A DNA stretch of 64,000 bases from Devosia subaequoris (GTDB taxonomy: Bacteria; Pseudomonadota; Alphaproteobacteria; Rhizobiales; Devosiaceae). The position numbers were made by a program, and so were the translations under genes. The notes under the pieces are model-generated. The model did not search any database and was not told where the DNA came from. It worked only from the letters and a program-made list of their open reading frames with translations. The stretch spans positions 1-64,000 of the forward strand of contig NZ_JACIEW010000001.1 of assembly GCF_014197055.1 (NCBI RefSeq), given 5' to 3'. This document shows, in pieces, positions 24,038-33,848 of this stretch; the first letter of the stretch is position 1, and each line of letters starts with the position of its first letter.

Positions 24038-24931
24038 CTAGGTGACGCCCTTGCCGCCGGTGACGCCAAAGACTTCGCCGGTGATGTAGCTACCTTCCTG
24101 CGATGCCAGCAGCACATAGACCGGCGCCAGTTCCACTGGCTGCCCGGGCCGGCCGAAGGCACTCTGCTGGCCAAAGCTTTCGACCTTGTCCTGTGTCTGG
24201 CCACCGCTGGGCTGCAACGGGGTCCAGAACGGGCCGGGGGCTACGGTATTTGCCCTGATGCCCTTCTCGATCAACTGTTCGGCCAGCGCCTTGGTATAGG
24301 CCACGATGCCGGCCTTGGTGGTGGCATAGTCGAGCAGGTGCGCTGAAGGCTCGAACGCCTGGATGGAGGCGGTGGTGATGACCGAGGCGCCGGGCGGCAG
24401 GTGCGGCACAGCAGCTTGAGCGAGCCAGTGCAGCGCGTAGAGATTGGTCTTCATCGTCTTGTCGAAGTCTTCCGAGCTGACCTCGGCTATTGATGGGCGC
24501 GTTTGCTGGCGTCCGGCATTGATGACGAGGATATCCAGACCGCCGAGCTTATCAACGGCTGCTGCAATGAGCTCGCGGCAGAAACCTTCATCGGTCACAT
24601 CGCCGGGAAGGGCAAAGCCCTGTGTCCCCGCGGCCTCGATCAGGCTGATGACGTCCTGGGCGTCTTCCTGCTCGCTTGGCAGGAAATTGATGGCGACGTC
24701 AGCGCCTTCACGTGCAAAGGCGATGGCCACGGCGCGCCCAATGCCCGAATCCCCTCCGGTGATCAGCGCCTTGCGGCCGCTCAGGCGGCCAAAGCCCGCA
24801 TAGCTTTCCTCGCCGTGGTCCGGCGCTGGCTGCATGTCGCCGGCCAAGCCGGGCGGCGACTGTGGCTGCCTTGGAAAAGGCGGCGCGGGATACTGGTATC
24901 TGGGGTCCTGAAGGGTGAAGCGATCGGGCAT
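24038..24931 (-). CDS. SDR-family oxidoreductase (YghA/general-stress type)
   Basis: The 297-residue protein carries an N-terminal extension ([13 protein letters not shown]) typical of YghA/YdaD-like stress dehydrogenases, then the Rossmann motif TGGDSGIG (58-65), NAG (138-140), S189, and the Tyr-Lys pair Y202/K206 in DYATTKAG. It should reduce or oxidise an alcohol/aldehyde with NAD(P); the substrate is unknown. CAGGAGGCAGCA lies before the ATG. Such genes are often part of the general-stress regulon in Alphaproteobacteria, as is DUF892. Confidence 0.9.
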   Translation of the reverse strand: MPDRFTLQDPRYQYPAPPFPRQPQSPPGLAGDMQPAPDHGEESYAGFGRLSGRKALITGGDSGIGRAVAIAFAREGADVAINFLPSEQEDAQDVISLIEAAGTQGFALPGDVTDEGFCRELIAAAVDKLGGLDILVINAGRQQTRPSIAEVSSEDFDKTMKTNLYALHWLAQAAVPHLPPGASVITTASIQAFEPSAHLLDYATTKAGIVAYTKALAEQLIEKGIRANTVAPGPFWTPLQPSGGQTQDKVESFGQQSAFGRPGQPVELAPVYVLLASQEGSYITGEVFGVTGGKGVT

Positions 24932-25174
24932 TGCTGCCTCCTGTTTTGTCGCAGGGGCAATGCGCTAGCCACGGATCGCGTTCCTTTCAGTGCTTATGAT
25001 GGTCTGCCGCTATCAGCGGATAGTGGGTGTCCATTGCGGAGAAGTCGTTCCGACAGCTAGGCCAGAGCCTTCCCGCCCCTGGGTGCGTACGCCAACAGAC
25101 AAAGAGCCTCAGGCAGCCTTCCGCGCCGGGCGACCTTCGTCTGCATGACCTGTGTCGGTGCCCAGGACGCCGGT

Positions 25175-25980
25175 TCACGGTTTCAGGATCACCTTGGTCC
25201 ACTCGTTCTGGTTGTCGTGGAAATTTCGGTACCCGTCTGGCCCCCGTTCAAGCGGCAGGCGGTGGCTGATCAGGCAGGTGGTGTCGATCTCGCCCCGCTC
25301 GATGCGCTCCAGAAGATCCTTGGTATAGCGCTGGACATGGGTTTGTCCCGTTCTGATCTGCAGACCTTTCTCCATCATCGCGCCCAGGGGGAATTTATCG
25401 GCAAAGCCACCATAGACACCCGGGATGGACATACGGCCACCCTTGCGCACGCAGACTAGCGCCTCTCGCAGGGCGTGGGCACGGTCCACGCGCACGCCGA
25501 CCTTCTGCTTTGCGACCTCGAGTATGTTGTCGGGCGCAAACCCGCGCGCCTCCATGCCCACCGCATCAATCACCGCATCCGGCCCCAGGCCGCCCGTCAT
25601 TTCCATCAGCGCTTCGCCCACGGAGCTGCGGTCGAAATCGATCACGTCCGCGCCAAGCTTTCTTGCCAGGTCCAGCCGGTGGGGGTGATGATCGATGGCA
25701 ATGACGCGGGCGGCGCCCATTATCAGGGCGCCCTGAACCGCGAACAGGCCTACAGGCCCGCAGCCCCAAACGGCAACAATGTCGCCCTGCTCGATCTGCG
25801 CGTTCTCGGCAGCCATCCAGCCGGTGGGCAGGATGTCCGAGAGAAACAGCACCTGCTCATCATCAAGGTGGTCCGGCACGACAATAGGACCCACGTCCGA
25901 GTATGGCACCCGTAATACTCTGCCTGTCCACCGGGATAGCCGCCGGTCATGTGCGAATAGCCGAACAGTCCGCTCGTCGC
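25175..25980 (-). pseudogene. zinc-dependent alcohol dehydrogenase (glutathione-independent formaldehyde-type), frameshifted and 5'-truncated
   Basis: The main frame from 25909 down reads VPDHLDDEQVLFLSDILPTG, VAVWGCGPVGLFAVQGA (NAD-binding GxGxxG), DAVGMEA, and ends NEWTKVILKP, matching the C-terminal two-thirds of an MDR alcohol dehydrogenase. Just upstream the homology (LFGYSHMTGGYPGGQAEY) lies in another frame; one missing base near 25915 explains it. The N-terminal catalytic zinc region is absent: at about 25975 the sequence becomes PAS-like. It is therefore a truncated pseudogene. Confidence 0.82.
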
Positions 25981-26009
25981 GTGGCCATAGAGCACCAGAA
26001 CTACGTGGC

Positions 26010-26150
26010 CAAGGTGGGGTAGTTCAAACAGATCATAGACACCCTCGGACCAGGATGGTTGCTCATCGGGCAAGGAGCAGGACCAGATGCCGATGCGCGC
26101 TGTCGCCGACGCCCGCTCGATCAGATATTGCCGATGCAGTTCAGCAGCGC
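26010..26150 (-). pseudogene. PAS-domain sensor fragment
   Basis: In the frame joined to the alcohol dehydrogenase remnant, RASATARIGIWSCSLPDEQP followed by SWSEGVYDLFELP is the start of a PAS domain like those of GGDEF or kinase sensors. Only about 45 residues remain. It shows that the alcohol dehydrogenase 5' end was replaced by foreign sensor-gene DNA. Confidence 0.55.
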
Positions 26151-26548
26151 GACGGCGGTCCATCGCGGCGTGACCGACCAGTTCGGACACCCGGCGAGCA
26201 GAAAATTGGCGTCGGCCTCACTTCTCTGAGCACGATCCCAGAGCACGAGCCACTGCAGTCTGGCTGCATCTATGTCAGGCACCGGCACGGTCAAGACGAA
26301 GCGGGCGATGGGATCGTCATTGACGCTGGCGCGGCCGTCCGAGCCGAGCAAGTCGGTGTCGATCCCCGTGGGGGGTGGGGGGGCCATCCATGTCGACCCA
26401 ACGCATGCCGCTGGTGACGAGGCCGGCGCCCACCATGCCGGTTAATCGGCGCAATCGTGACAGACCCGCTCGGCGACGGTCCGGTGCCGAGCGGAACCAT
26501 AGGTTGCTCTGCACTTGGCCAGCTTTCGGTGAGGGGCTGCACAAACAT
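26151..26548 (-). pseudogene. remnant of an unidentified gene with frame changes at G-runs
   Basis: Three overlapping frames together read like one decayed protein: MFVQPLTESWPSAEQPMVPL, then MVGAGLVTSGMRWVDMDGPP, then GSDGRASVNDDPIARFVLTV and PDIDAARLQWLVLWDRAQRS. The switches fall near the long G/C runs at 26372-26384. I do not recognise the family, and the reconstruction is tentative. Confidence 0.35.
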
Positions 26549-26648
26549 GGGCGAACCCTAGCAGCGCGTCCTTAAAACAATGTTCTCTTGCAAGGAGTTG
26601 CGACGCCGACCGGTCCGACTACGGCTTCGCGCGACGATAACGATTGAA

Positions 26649-27176
26649 CTAGCGCGAAAACGGCACTTCGGCGCGCAGGCTGTCACCGGACTCGATATAG
26701 ACGACTTCGAAGACCACCTGAATGGCGTCGCCATTTAGCTGAATCTGTGCCGAGATGTTGAGATCCTTGCCTTCTTCGTCCTGGTCGCGTTCGCGCAGGT
26801 TGAAAACGAGGCCGGAGCCACGCTTCTGGCCGACGGCGATGCCGGTGAAGGTGGCATTGGAAGTCATGGCCGCTTCGAAGCGCCGGCTGGCGTCAACATA
26901 GGCCAGCGTACCGGCTACGGACAGATTGGTTCCGGCCATGGCGCACCGGCCGCTATAGTTGACCTTGTCCTGATTGCCTTGGCTCAGGGACAGGCGGCAG
27001 ACCACGGATTCTTCGCTTGCGCCGTAGAGCGTGCCGCGCCCACGCCATTCGCCGATATAGGATTTGAGCAGGGCAACCTCTGCCGGTGCGGCCAGAACTG
27101 GCGTGAACCCGGCCAACGAAGAAAACAGAAGACCTGCCAGTGCGGCTGCACGGGTCAGGGTTCCGAAACTGGTCAT
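26649..27176 (-). CDS. secreted hypothetical protein (175 aa)
   Basis: A signal peptide (MTSFGTLTRAAALAGLLFSS, cut after about 29 at VLAAPA) is followed by a mostly beta domain: LLKSYIGEWRGRGTLYG, GRCAMAGTNLSVAGTLAYVD and a C-terminal FEVVYIESGD. It looks like a periplasmic lipocalin-like or DUF-type protein common in Hyphomicrobiales. TTGGAGG lies before the ATG at 27176. It lies downstream of the large RND/MMPL exporter gene on the same strand, at a distance of about 180 bp. Confidence 0.7.
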   Translation of the reverse strand: MTSFGTLTRAAALAGLLFSSLAGFTPVLAAPAEVALLKSYIGEWRGRGTLYGASEESVVCRLSLSQGNQDKVNYSGRCAMAGTNLSVAGTLAYVDASRRFEAAMTSNATFTGIAVGQKRGSGLVFNLRERDQDEEGKDLNISAQIQLNGDAIQVVFEVVYIESGDSLRAEVPFSR

Positions 27177-27357
27177 GGCGCTATGCCTCCAACAAGCAAA
27201 ACAAGCCCCCCCGGCAAGTCTTCGCAGGCCAAGATTACCGATTGTCGGCCAGGGATGTGGCCGGTTCTCGCGAAAGTGATCGCGCCACAAGCGGTCCGGC
27301 CGGAATCACTGCACTCATCGTAGCTTTGGCGACCCATTTGCGGCAAGCGGCTCTCTC

Positions 27358-29736
27358 TCAGGACGTGCGGCTGGCGCCGACGCGGGTATCGGTATTGCCG
27401 GCGGGATCGTCCGGGGTTGCGACATGATCGGCAGTCTGGACGTGAATTCCGGTGAGGTTCTCCAGCATGCGCGATGCGGCCACCAGCAGCGAAGGCAGCA
27501 TAAACAGATCGCCTACCAACGCCAGCGACAGGGACAGCACAAAAAGCGAGCCGAACAGGGCCACCTGCGGCAATTCAGAGAAGGCGACGATGATGGTGCC
27601 CGCACAGAGGATGACGGTTGTCGCGACAATAGCGCCACCAATACGCCGCAGCGTGTGGTGCACGGATTCGATGTGGCTGCGCTGCTCCTCCCGCCGCCCA
27701 TGCATATAGTGCGAGAGCATATGGATGGTGTCGTTGACGGCAATGCCGAAGGCAATTGTCAGTGCCATGACGGTGGTCAATTGCAGGCCCGCCCCGGTGG
27801 CCCAGAGCCAGGCCTGGGTGCCCAAGATGGGAAACATGTTGGGGATGGCGGAGACCAGCGCCATGCGCAGCGAGCCGAAGGCGATGCCGATCAAGACCAG
27901 GTTGAGCACGACGCTGGCCGCCAGTGAAATCTGCAGCGAGCGGACGATATCGTCGGTGGCGAAGGTCGTCAGGATGCGGAAACCGCCCAACTCTGCCTGG
28001 GGGAAGCCAGCCTCGGACATGCGGGTCTCAATGCGCGCCACCATGTCCTTGAGGGCCTGGCTCTCCAGGATGGTCGGCATGAAGCCGGTGACCAGGGCCT
28101 GGCTGCCGTCTTCGGTGATGAAGCGCTTGCGCATGAAGGGACCGACAGCGTCGAACACCTCTTCGCGGGTGAAACCGGTCTCGGTGTAGTTGGTCAGGCT
28201 GGCGGCTGAAATGACCTTGTTTTCCCCCAGCTCGGACTCGACGATCTCGTGGATGGTGCGGATGGTCTCGAAATCCTCAGCGCCAACATTGGGGTCCATC
28301 TGGGTAAGCGGCACGCGCACGTAGAGCGGAGCGACGCCACCCACGCCCTCATCGATGCTTTCGGCCGTGGACAGCGCCGTGGAATCCTTGGCCATGAAAT
28401 CTTCAAAAGAGAAGCGCGGCTGGATGAGGAAGAAGGGAATAATCAGCAGGATAGTAAGCAGGATCGCCAGCACACTGACCGGGCGGCCGAACTTCATTGC
28501 CAGCCCAAGCGCGGCGGGCACGGGGGCGTTGAGCGCAAAATTCGGCGCTTTGGGCAGCTTGAAGCCGAGCCGAAGTGCCGTTTTGAGCAGGAGTGGCATC
28601 ACAGTCATCAGGCAAACGAACATGATGGTGCTGCCGGCGGCCCCGGCCAGTGCGAATTCCTGAACGCCCTGGCCCGGCGAGAAGTAGAGCGAGGCAAAGG
28701 CGACGAGCGTTGTCAGAGTCGTCAGCGCGGTAGCAGGCCCCACCAGCTTGAGCGTGGTATCAACGGCCTTGTTGGGTTCCATACCGTCTCGCCAATAGGC
28801 CAGCCAGTTGAAGATGAAGAACATCGACTCCGCGAACGCCATGACCAGCACCAAGGTGGTGACGATTATGGTGAGAAAGGAGAAAGAGCCGAACAGCAAC
28901 AGCACTGTACCGATGGACCACATGACGGCCACGAACGGGGTGGCGGCAACGATGATGGCACCCCAGAAGGAGCGCAGGGCAAACAGGGCGATGAAGGCGC
29001 CCAGGCCAAAGCCATAGACGGTGAACTTGATCTGGTCGTCGACGGCCGCGTTGAGCATTTCGGAGGTCCAGACCGGTGGGCCGGTCAGCTCGATCTCAAG
29101 CCCGGAATCGTCGTAGAATGCGAGGGTTTCGCGCAGGCTGGCGATCATCGCCTTGGTGCCGTCCTGGTTCACCAGTTCCTGGTTGGGGAACATGATAAGC
29201 ACCACGCCGGTCAGATCGGGCGTGATGAGGTTGCGCATCATCGGATCGTTCTGCTGCAGATCCATCAGCGCCATGGCAACTTCGTCGGCGTTCAGCATCC
29301 CCTCGGGCACGGCCGGCACGGACCCGCCGCTGCCGTCGGGCTTGCGCAGGGTAAAGGGCGACATGGTGCCCACGGCGTATTCATTGAGTTCGAGATCGAA
29401 CGCCAGATTGCGGATTTCTTCGAGAACGTCCGGATCGACCAGATTTGGCGAATTGACCATGACGTAGATGTCGTTCTCAAAGGTGCCAAAGGTCTTCGAG
29501 AGATTGTCATAGGCGTCGTAATAGTGCCCGGAATGGGCGTAAACGCGCAGCAGGTCGCCGTCGACATTTGCTTTGGGGATCTGCCAGAAGCAGAGGATCG
29601 TGAACAGCAGGACGATCACGGACATGACGCGCGGATAGCGCAGGGTTGCCACGCCCAGATATTCAAAGCCGAAACCAATGGATCGCCGGTTGATGAACCA
29701 GTCGACGAAACGCGACACGACAGAACCCGAAGACAC
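27358..29736 (-). CDS. RND/MMPL-family exporter (HpnN-like)
   Basis: The 792-residue protein has the two-fold RND layout: a first helix (VMSVIVLLFTILCF), a periplasmic loop (about 55-250), five or six helices (YGFGLGAFIALFALRSFWGA and on), then a second repeat with helix, loop and helices (IAFGIAVNDTIHMLSHYMHG is the typical motif). Such single-subunit members (MMPL, HpnN) move lipids or hydrophobic compounds out of the inner membrane. The GTG start has GGGGGAG about 10 bases upstream. No membrane-fusion partner gene is adjacent. Confidence 0.87.
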   Translation of the reverse strand: MSSGSVVSRFVDWFINRRSIGFGFEYLGVATLRYPRVMSVIVLLFTILCFWQIPKANVDGDLLRVYAHSGHYYDAYDNLSKTFGTFENDIYVMVNSPNLVDPDVLEEIRNLAFDLELNEYAVGTMSPFTLRKPDGSGGSVPAVPEGMLNADEVAMALMDLQQNDPMMRNLITPDLTGVVLIMFPNQELVNQDGTKAMIASLRETLAFYDDSGLEIELTGPPVWTSEMLNAAVDDQIKFTVYGFGLGAFIALFALRSFWGAIIVAATPFVAVMWSIGTVLLLFGSFSFLTIIVTTLVLVMAFAESMFFIFNWLAYWRDGMEPNKAVDTTLKLVGPATALTTLTTLVAFASLYFSPGQGVQEFALAGAAGSTIMFVCLMTVMPLLLKTALRLGFKLPKAPNFALNAPVPAALGLAMKFGRPVSVLAILLTILLIIPFFLIQPRFSFEDFMAKDSTALSTAESIDEGVGGVAPLYVRVPLTQMDPNVGAEDFETIRTIHEIVESELGENKVISAASLTNYTETGFTREEVFDAVGPFMRKRFITEDGSQALVTGFMPTILESQALKDMVARIETRMSEAGFPQAELGGFRILTTFATDDIVRSLQISLAASVVLNLVLIGIAFGSLRMALVSAIPNMFPILGTQAWLWATGAGLQLTTVMALTIAFGIAVNDTIHMLSHYMHGRREEQRSHIESVHHTLRRIGGAIVATTVILCAGTIIVAFSELPQVALFGSLFVLSLSLALVGDLFMLPSLLVAASRMLENLTGIHVQTADHVATPDDPAGNTDTRVGASRTS

Positions 29737-30065
29737 CAGAACCCGACTCCCCCTTGGGCGGCAATTGTCTCAATTTTCTACGGGTTTGTGGGTAACGCGT
29801 CCAGCTTAGGGGCCTCGCAAACTGTTCAGGCGGTAAATACCGGGTCCGGCGCGAACCGGATCCGGCGCTATTTCGAGCGACCAGCGCGGCCTTGTGCCTT
29901 CGACACCAAGCCTCCACCGGTGGAGTATCGGCTGGCCGGGCGGAGCACCGATCGCTGATCGTGCGATTCGGTTATCTGTTCGACTGGGCCCGGAGGCCCC
30001 CTTGCATCAAAGAGGCCAGGGCGACGTTTGACGGCGCTGCCCTCGGGTTGCACAAGTCTTCGCAA
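29737..30065. other. 330-bp gap upstream of the RND gene
   Basis: It should hold the RND promoter. No coding pattern is recognisable up to the MFS remnant. Confidence 0.4.
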
Positions 30066-30610
30066 ACATGCCCTATGTGCTGGCCAAGGCACTGGGTGGG
30101 CCGCTGATCGACCGCATCGGGCGCGGCGAATTGCCGTCTGGTGCGATATGCCGTCCATGCTGGCGATCGCGGTCATACCCGTACTGTTCTGGGTGGGCTT
30201 GTTGCCGATCTGGGTACTCATGCCGGCGGGATTCATCTGTGCCGGACCGGTCGCCCATGTCACGCTGGCGCTCAATGCACCGCTGGAAGTCATCATTCCG
30301 ATATTTCTGCTCAGCGGCTTCGCAGCAGGATTTCTCAATCCCATCATTGGGGCTATCCTGTTCGAACGCATTGCGCCCGCAATGGTCGGCCGCGTGATCG
30401 CTCTGGTCGGGGCACTGGCCTGGGTCCTGATGCCGTTTGGCGGGCTCTACGGGGGCGTCTTGGTCGAGTGGGCGGGGTTTATCCTGCGCTGGGCCTCACG
30501 GGCGCGTTCTATATGGTGGCGACGCTGTCGCCAGCATTGATCCGGAGATTCGGCAGATGAACCGAAAACCTGTTGCGGCCGAGCGAAACCAACCATTCGC
30601 AACGCCGCGG
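30066..30610 (+). pseudogene. MFS transporter C-terminal remnant with several frameshifts
   Basis: Pieces in three frames join into one MFS C-terminal part: ANMPYVLAKALGGPLIDRIG, then MLAIAVIPVLFWVGLLPIW, IIPIFLLSGFAAGFLNPIIG, ALAWVLMPFGGLYGGVLVEW, then LGLTGAFYMVATLSPALIRR. Each switch (near 30132, 30476 and 30550) is explained by one missing G/C. The N-terminal half is absent. It has no function now. Confidence 0.78.
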
Positions 30611-30734
30611 GCTGCTGCATCTGAGCCTGAATAGGGGCCAGTTCTCTCTCCACAGCTCAAAGCCTCTGAAAATTGGCATTCGGGCGCGGAATCGCCTATC
30701 TATGAGGCATCAAGAACCAACGTAGAATCACCCC

Positions 30735-33539
30735 GTGACAGATACGCCTGATGATGTGAGCGGTGGACCCTCGTCCTCCGACATCGCCCCGATCTTCATT
30801 ACCGAGGAAATGCGCAAGAGTTACCTCGATTACGCCATGAGCGTGATCGTGAGCCGTGCGCTGCCCGACGTGCGGGACGGGTTGAAGCCGGTGCACCGGC
30901 GCATCCTGTTCTCGATGAGCGAGAATGGCTACGAATACAACAAGCCTTATCGCAAATCGGCGCGTGTCGTCGGTGACGTTATCGGTAAATACCACCCGCA
31001 TGGTGACAGCGCCGTCTATATGGCGTTGGTGCGCATGGCCCAGTCCTTCTCGATGGGACAGATGCTGGTGGAAGGCCAGGGCAATTTCGGCTCGGTGGAT
31101 GGCGATATGCCGGCTGCCATGCGTTACACCGAAGTGCGCATGCAGCGGATCACCAATTCGTTGCTGGATGATCTGGACAAGGACACGGTCGATTTCCGCG
31201 ACAACTATGACGGCTCGGAGCATGAGCCGACAGTGTTGCCGGCGCGATTCCCGAACATGCTGGTCAATGGCGGTGGCGGTATTGCCGTGGGCATGGCCAC
31301 CAATATCCCGACCCACAACCTGAGCGAAACCATCAACGCTGCATTGGCGGTGCTGGACAATCCGTTTGCGACGACCGAGGAACTGCTGGAGCATCTGCCG
31401 GGACCGGATTTCCCGACAGGCGGCATCATCCTGGGGCGCGCCGGCATCCGTCAGGCCTATGAGACGGGCCGCGGCTCGATCATGGTGCGCGGGCGTTCGA
31501 GCGTCGAGGAAGTGCGCAAGGAACGCGAAGCCATCATCATCACCGAGATTCCTTATCAGGTGAACAAGGCCTCGCTGGTGGAAAAGATCGCCGAACTGGT
31601 GCGCGACAAGCGTATCGAGGGCGTGGCCGATCTGCGCGACGAATCCAGCCGCGAAGGCATGCGCATCGTGGTCGAGGTCAAGCGCGATGCGCTGCCCGAA
31701 GTGGTGCTGAACCAGCTTTATCGCTTCACGCAATTGCAGAGTTCGTTCGGCTGCAATTTCGTGGCGCTCAACGGCGGCAAGCCGGAACTGATGAATCTCA
31801 AGCAGATTCTGGACGCCTTTATCGACTTCCGTGAGCAGGTGGTTACGCGTCGCGCGCGATTCCTGCTCAACAAGGCGCGGGATCGCGCTCACGTACTGGT
31901 GGGCCTGGCCGTGGCCGTGGCCAATATTGACGAAGTCATTGCGCTGATCCGAACCGCGCCCGATCCGGCGACGGCGCGCGGACAATTGATGACCCGTCGC
32001 TGGCCGGCGGCCGATGTGGCACCGCTGATCGCGTTGATCGACGATCCGCGCCACCGTATCAATGACGATGGCACGTTCAACCTTTCGGAAGAGCAGGCCC
32101 GCGCCATTCTCGAATTGCGTCTGGCGCGCCTGACTGCACTGGGCCGGGACGAAATCGGCGACGAGCTCAATGGCCTTGGCGCCGAGATCGAGGACTATCT
32201 CGATATCCTGCGCAGCCGTGAGCGTGTCCGGGCGATCATTCGCGAGGAGCTCGAAGCGATACGCGAGCAGTTCGGCACGCCGCGCCGGACCGAGATTTCC
32301 GATCACGCCGCCGATTTTGATGATGAGGACCTGATTGCCCGCGAGGACATGGTGGTGACCGTCAGTCATGGCGGCTACATCAAGCGAGTGCCGCTCTCCA
32401 CCTATCGGGCACAGAACCGCGGCGGCAAGGGCCGCTCGGGCATGGCAACGCGCGACGAGGATTTCGTGGCGCGGCTCTTCGTGGCCAACACGCATACGCC
32501 GGTGCTGTTCTTTACCAGCCGCGGTATCGCCTACAAGCTCAAGGTGTGGCGCCTGCCGCTTGCGGCCGCCAATGCCCGTGGCAAGGCGCTGATCAATATC
32601 CTGCCGCTCGAACAGGGCGAACGCATTACCTCGATCATGCCGCTGCCGGAGGACGAAACCTCCTGGGGCAATCTCGACATCATGTTCGCCACGACGCGCG
32701 GCACGGTGCGCCGCAATTCACTGGCCGACTTCGTTGAGGTGCGCCAGAACGGTAAGATCGCCATGAAGCTCGATGAGGGCGATGCGATCGTTGGCGTGGA
32801 CACCTGCACGGTGAACTCGGACGTGCTGATGACCACTGCACTAGGGCAGGCAATCCGCTTCCGGGCCGATGATGTGCGCCTGTTCAAGGGCCGCGATTCG
32901 ATGGGTGTGCGCGGCATCCAGCTTGCCGACGGCGATACGGTCATCTCCATGGCCATTATCAACCACTCCGATGCCAATGCCGAGCAACGCGCCGCCTATC
33001 TCAAGATGAGCCGTGCGGTGCGCGGGGAGGCCGAGGGCGAGGACACTGGTTCGGACGAGGCCGATGTGGTCGCCGGCGAATTGAGCCCGGAACTTTACGC
33101 GCAGATGAGCGCCACCGAGCAGTTCATCCTGACCATTTCCGAGAACGGCTATGGCAAGCGGACCTCCAGTCACGAATACCGGATTACCGGGCGCGGCGGC
33201 AAAGGCATCGTCGCCATGGCGGTCAACAAGCGCAACGGCAATCTGGTGGCCAGCTTCCCGGTGGAAGACGATGACCAGATCATGATGATCAGCGATGGCG
33301 GGCAGACCATTCGCTTACCAGTTGGCGGCGACAAGCCGATCCGTATCGTTGGCCGGTCCAGCCAGGGCGTCATCGTGTTCGATACGGCCGCAGACGAGAA
33401 GGTGGTGTCGGTGGAGCGCATCAGCGAACCGGAAGCCGACGAGGATGACCTGCCGCCTGAAGCGTCGGCGGATGGAGCTCCCGGAACGCCACCTGATGGC
33501 GATGAGGGCGGAAGCCCGAGCGAGCCGAGCGGCGAATGA
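30735..33539 (+). CDS. gyrA: DNA gyrase subunit A
   Basis: The 934-residue protein begins at a GTG and contains the breakage-reunion domain with MSVIVSRALPDVRDGLKPVH, the catalytic Tyr131 in AAMRYTE, the tower and coiled-coil regions, and a C-terminal beta-pinwheel with the GyrA box QNRGGKGRSG and repeats such as GYIKRVPLSTYR. A long acidic Pro/Glu/Ser tail follows (about 890-934). It supercoils DNA together with GyrB, encoded elsewhere. In the quinolone region Ser92 (E. coli Ser83) is kept, but the position of E. coli Asp87 is Met96 (GDSAVYMAL). A hairpin follows the stop. Confidence 0.98.
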   Translation: MTDTPDDVSGGPSSSDIAPIFITEEMRKSYLDYAMSVIVSRALPDVRDGLKPVHRRILFSMSENGYEYNKPYRKSARVVGDVIGKYHPHGDSAVYMALVRMAQSFSMGQMLVEGQGNFGSVDGDMPAAMRYTEVRMQRITNSLLDDLDKDTVDFRDNYDGSEHEPTVLPARFPNMLVNGGGGIAVGMATNIPTHNLSETINAALAVLDNPFATTEELLEHLPGPDFPTGGIILGRAGIRQAYETGRGSIMVRGRSSVEEVRKEREAIIITEIPYQVNKASLVEKIAELVRDKRIEGVADLRDESSREGMRIVVEVKRDALPEVVLNQLYRFTQLQSSFGCNFVALNGGKPELMNLKQILDAFIDFREQVVTRRARFLLNKARDRAHVLVGLAVAVANIDEVIALIRTAPDPATARGQLMTRRWPAADVAPLIALIDDPRHRINDDGTFNLSEEQARAILELRLARLTALGRDEIGDELNGLGAEIEDYLDILRSRERVRAIIREELEAIREQFGTPRRTEISDHAADFDDEDLIAREDMVVTVSHGGYIKRVPLSTYRAQNRGGKGRSGMATRDEDFVARLFVANTHTPVLFFTSRGIAYKLKVWRLPLAAANARGKALINILPLEQGERITSIMPLPEDETSWGNLDIMFATTRGTVRRNSLADFVEVRQNGKIAMKLDEGDAIVGVDTCTVNSDVLMTTALGQAIRFRADDVRLFKGRDSMGVRGIQLADGDTVISMAIINHSDANAEQRAAYLKMSRAVRGEAEGEDTGSDEADVVAGELSPELYAQMSATEQFILTISENGYGKRTSSHEYRITGRGGKGIVAMAVNKRNGNLVASFPVEDDDQIMMISDGGQTIRLPVGGDKPIRIVGRSSQGVIVFDTAADEKVVSVERISEPEADEDDLPPEASADGAPGTPPDGDEGGSPSEPSGE

Positions 33540-33546
33540 TAGTAGG

Positions 33547-33568
33547 AAGGGGCGCTTAGGCGCCCCTT
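33547..33568 (+). terminator. hairpin after gyrA
   Basis: AAGGGGCGC (33547-33555) pairs perfectly with GCGCCCCTT (33560-33568) around the loop TTAG. No T-run follows the stem, but its 9-bp GC-rich stem just after the gyrA stop suggests termination or 3' end protection. Confidence 0.6.
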
Positions 33569-33848
33569 ACCGTCTGGCACTGTCGGGGCGGCGCTGCGGT
33601 CAGCGGGAGAATTGCCTGGCACGACCAGCGAAATGCGCTGGCGAGGGCCACCAGAAGAATCGCCGCCGCTAAATCGTGCTCCAATACCTCCTTCATCGCC
33701 CCCGGAACGGACAGCAGCGACCTTTTTGCGGGATGAGCCGGTGAGACTGGATTCGCTCGGGAAGCTGCAAGGCTTTCACTTGGCCTGACCTTGCTTCAAG
33801 GCGGCGCGCGTGACAAAAGCTTTGCAACTACAAGGGGAAGGGGATGCC

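Noticed and set aside
28249..29958. 569-codon frame antisense to the RND/MMPL exporter
   Set aside because: His/Gly/Gln/Asp-rich shadow typical of the reverse strand of membrane genes.
30696..32495. 599-codon frame antisense to gyrA
   Set aside because: gyrA is certain; the reverse frame has only shadow composition.
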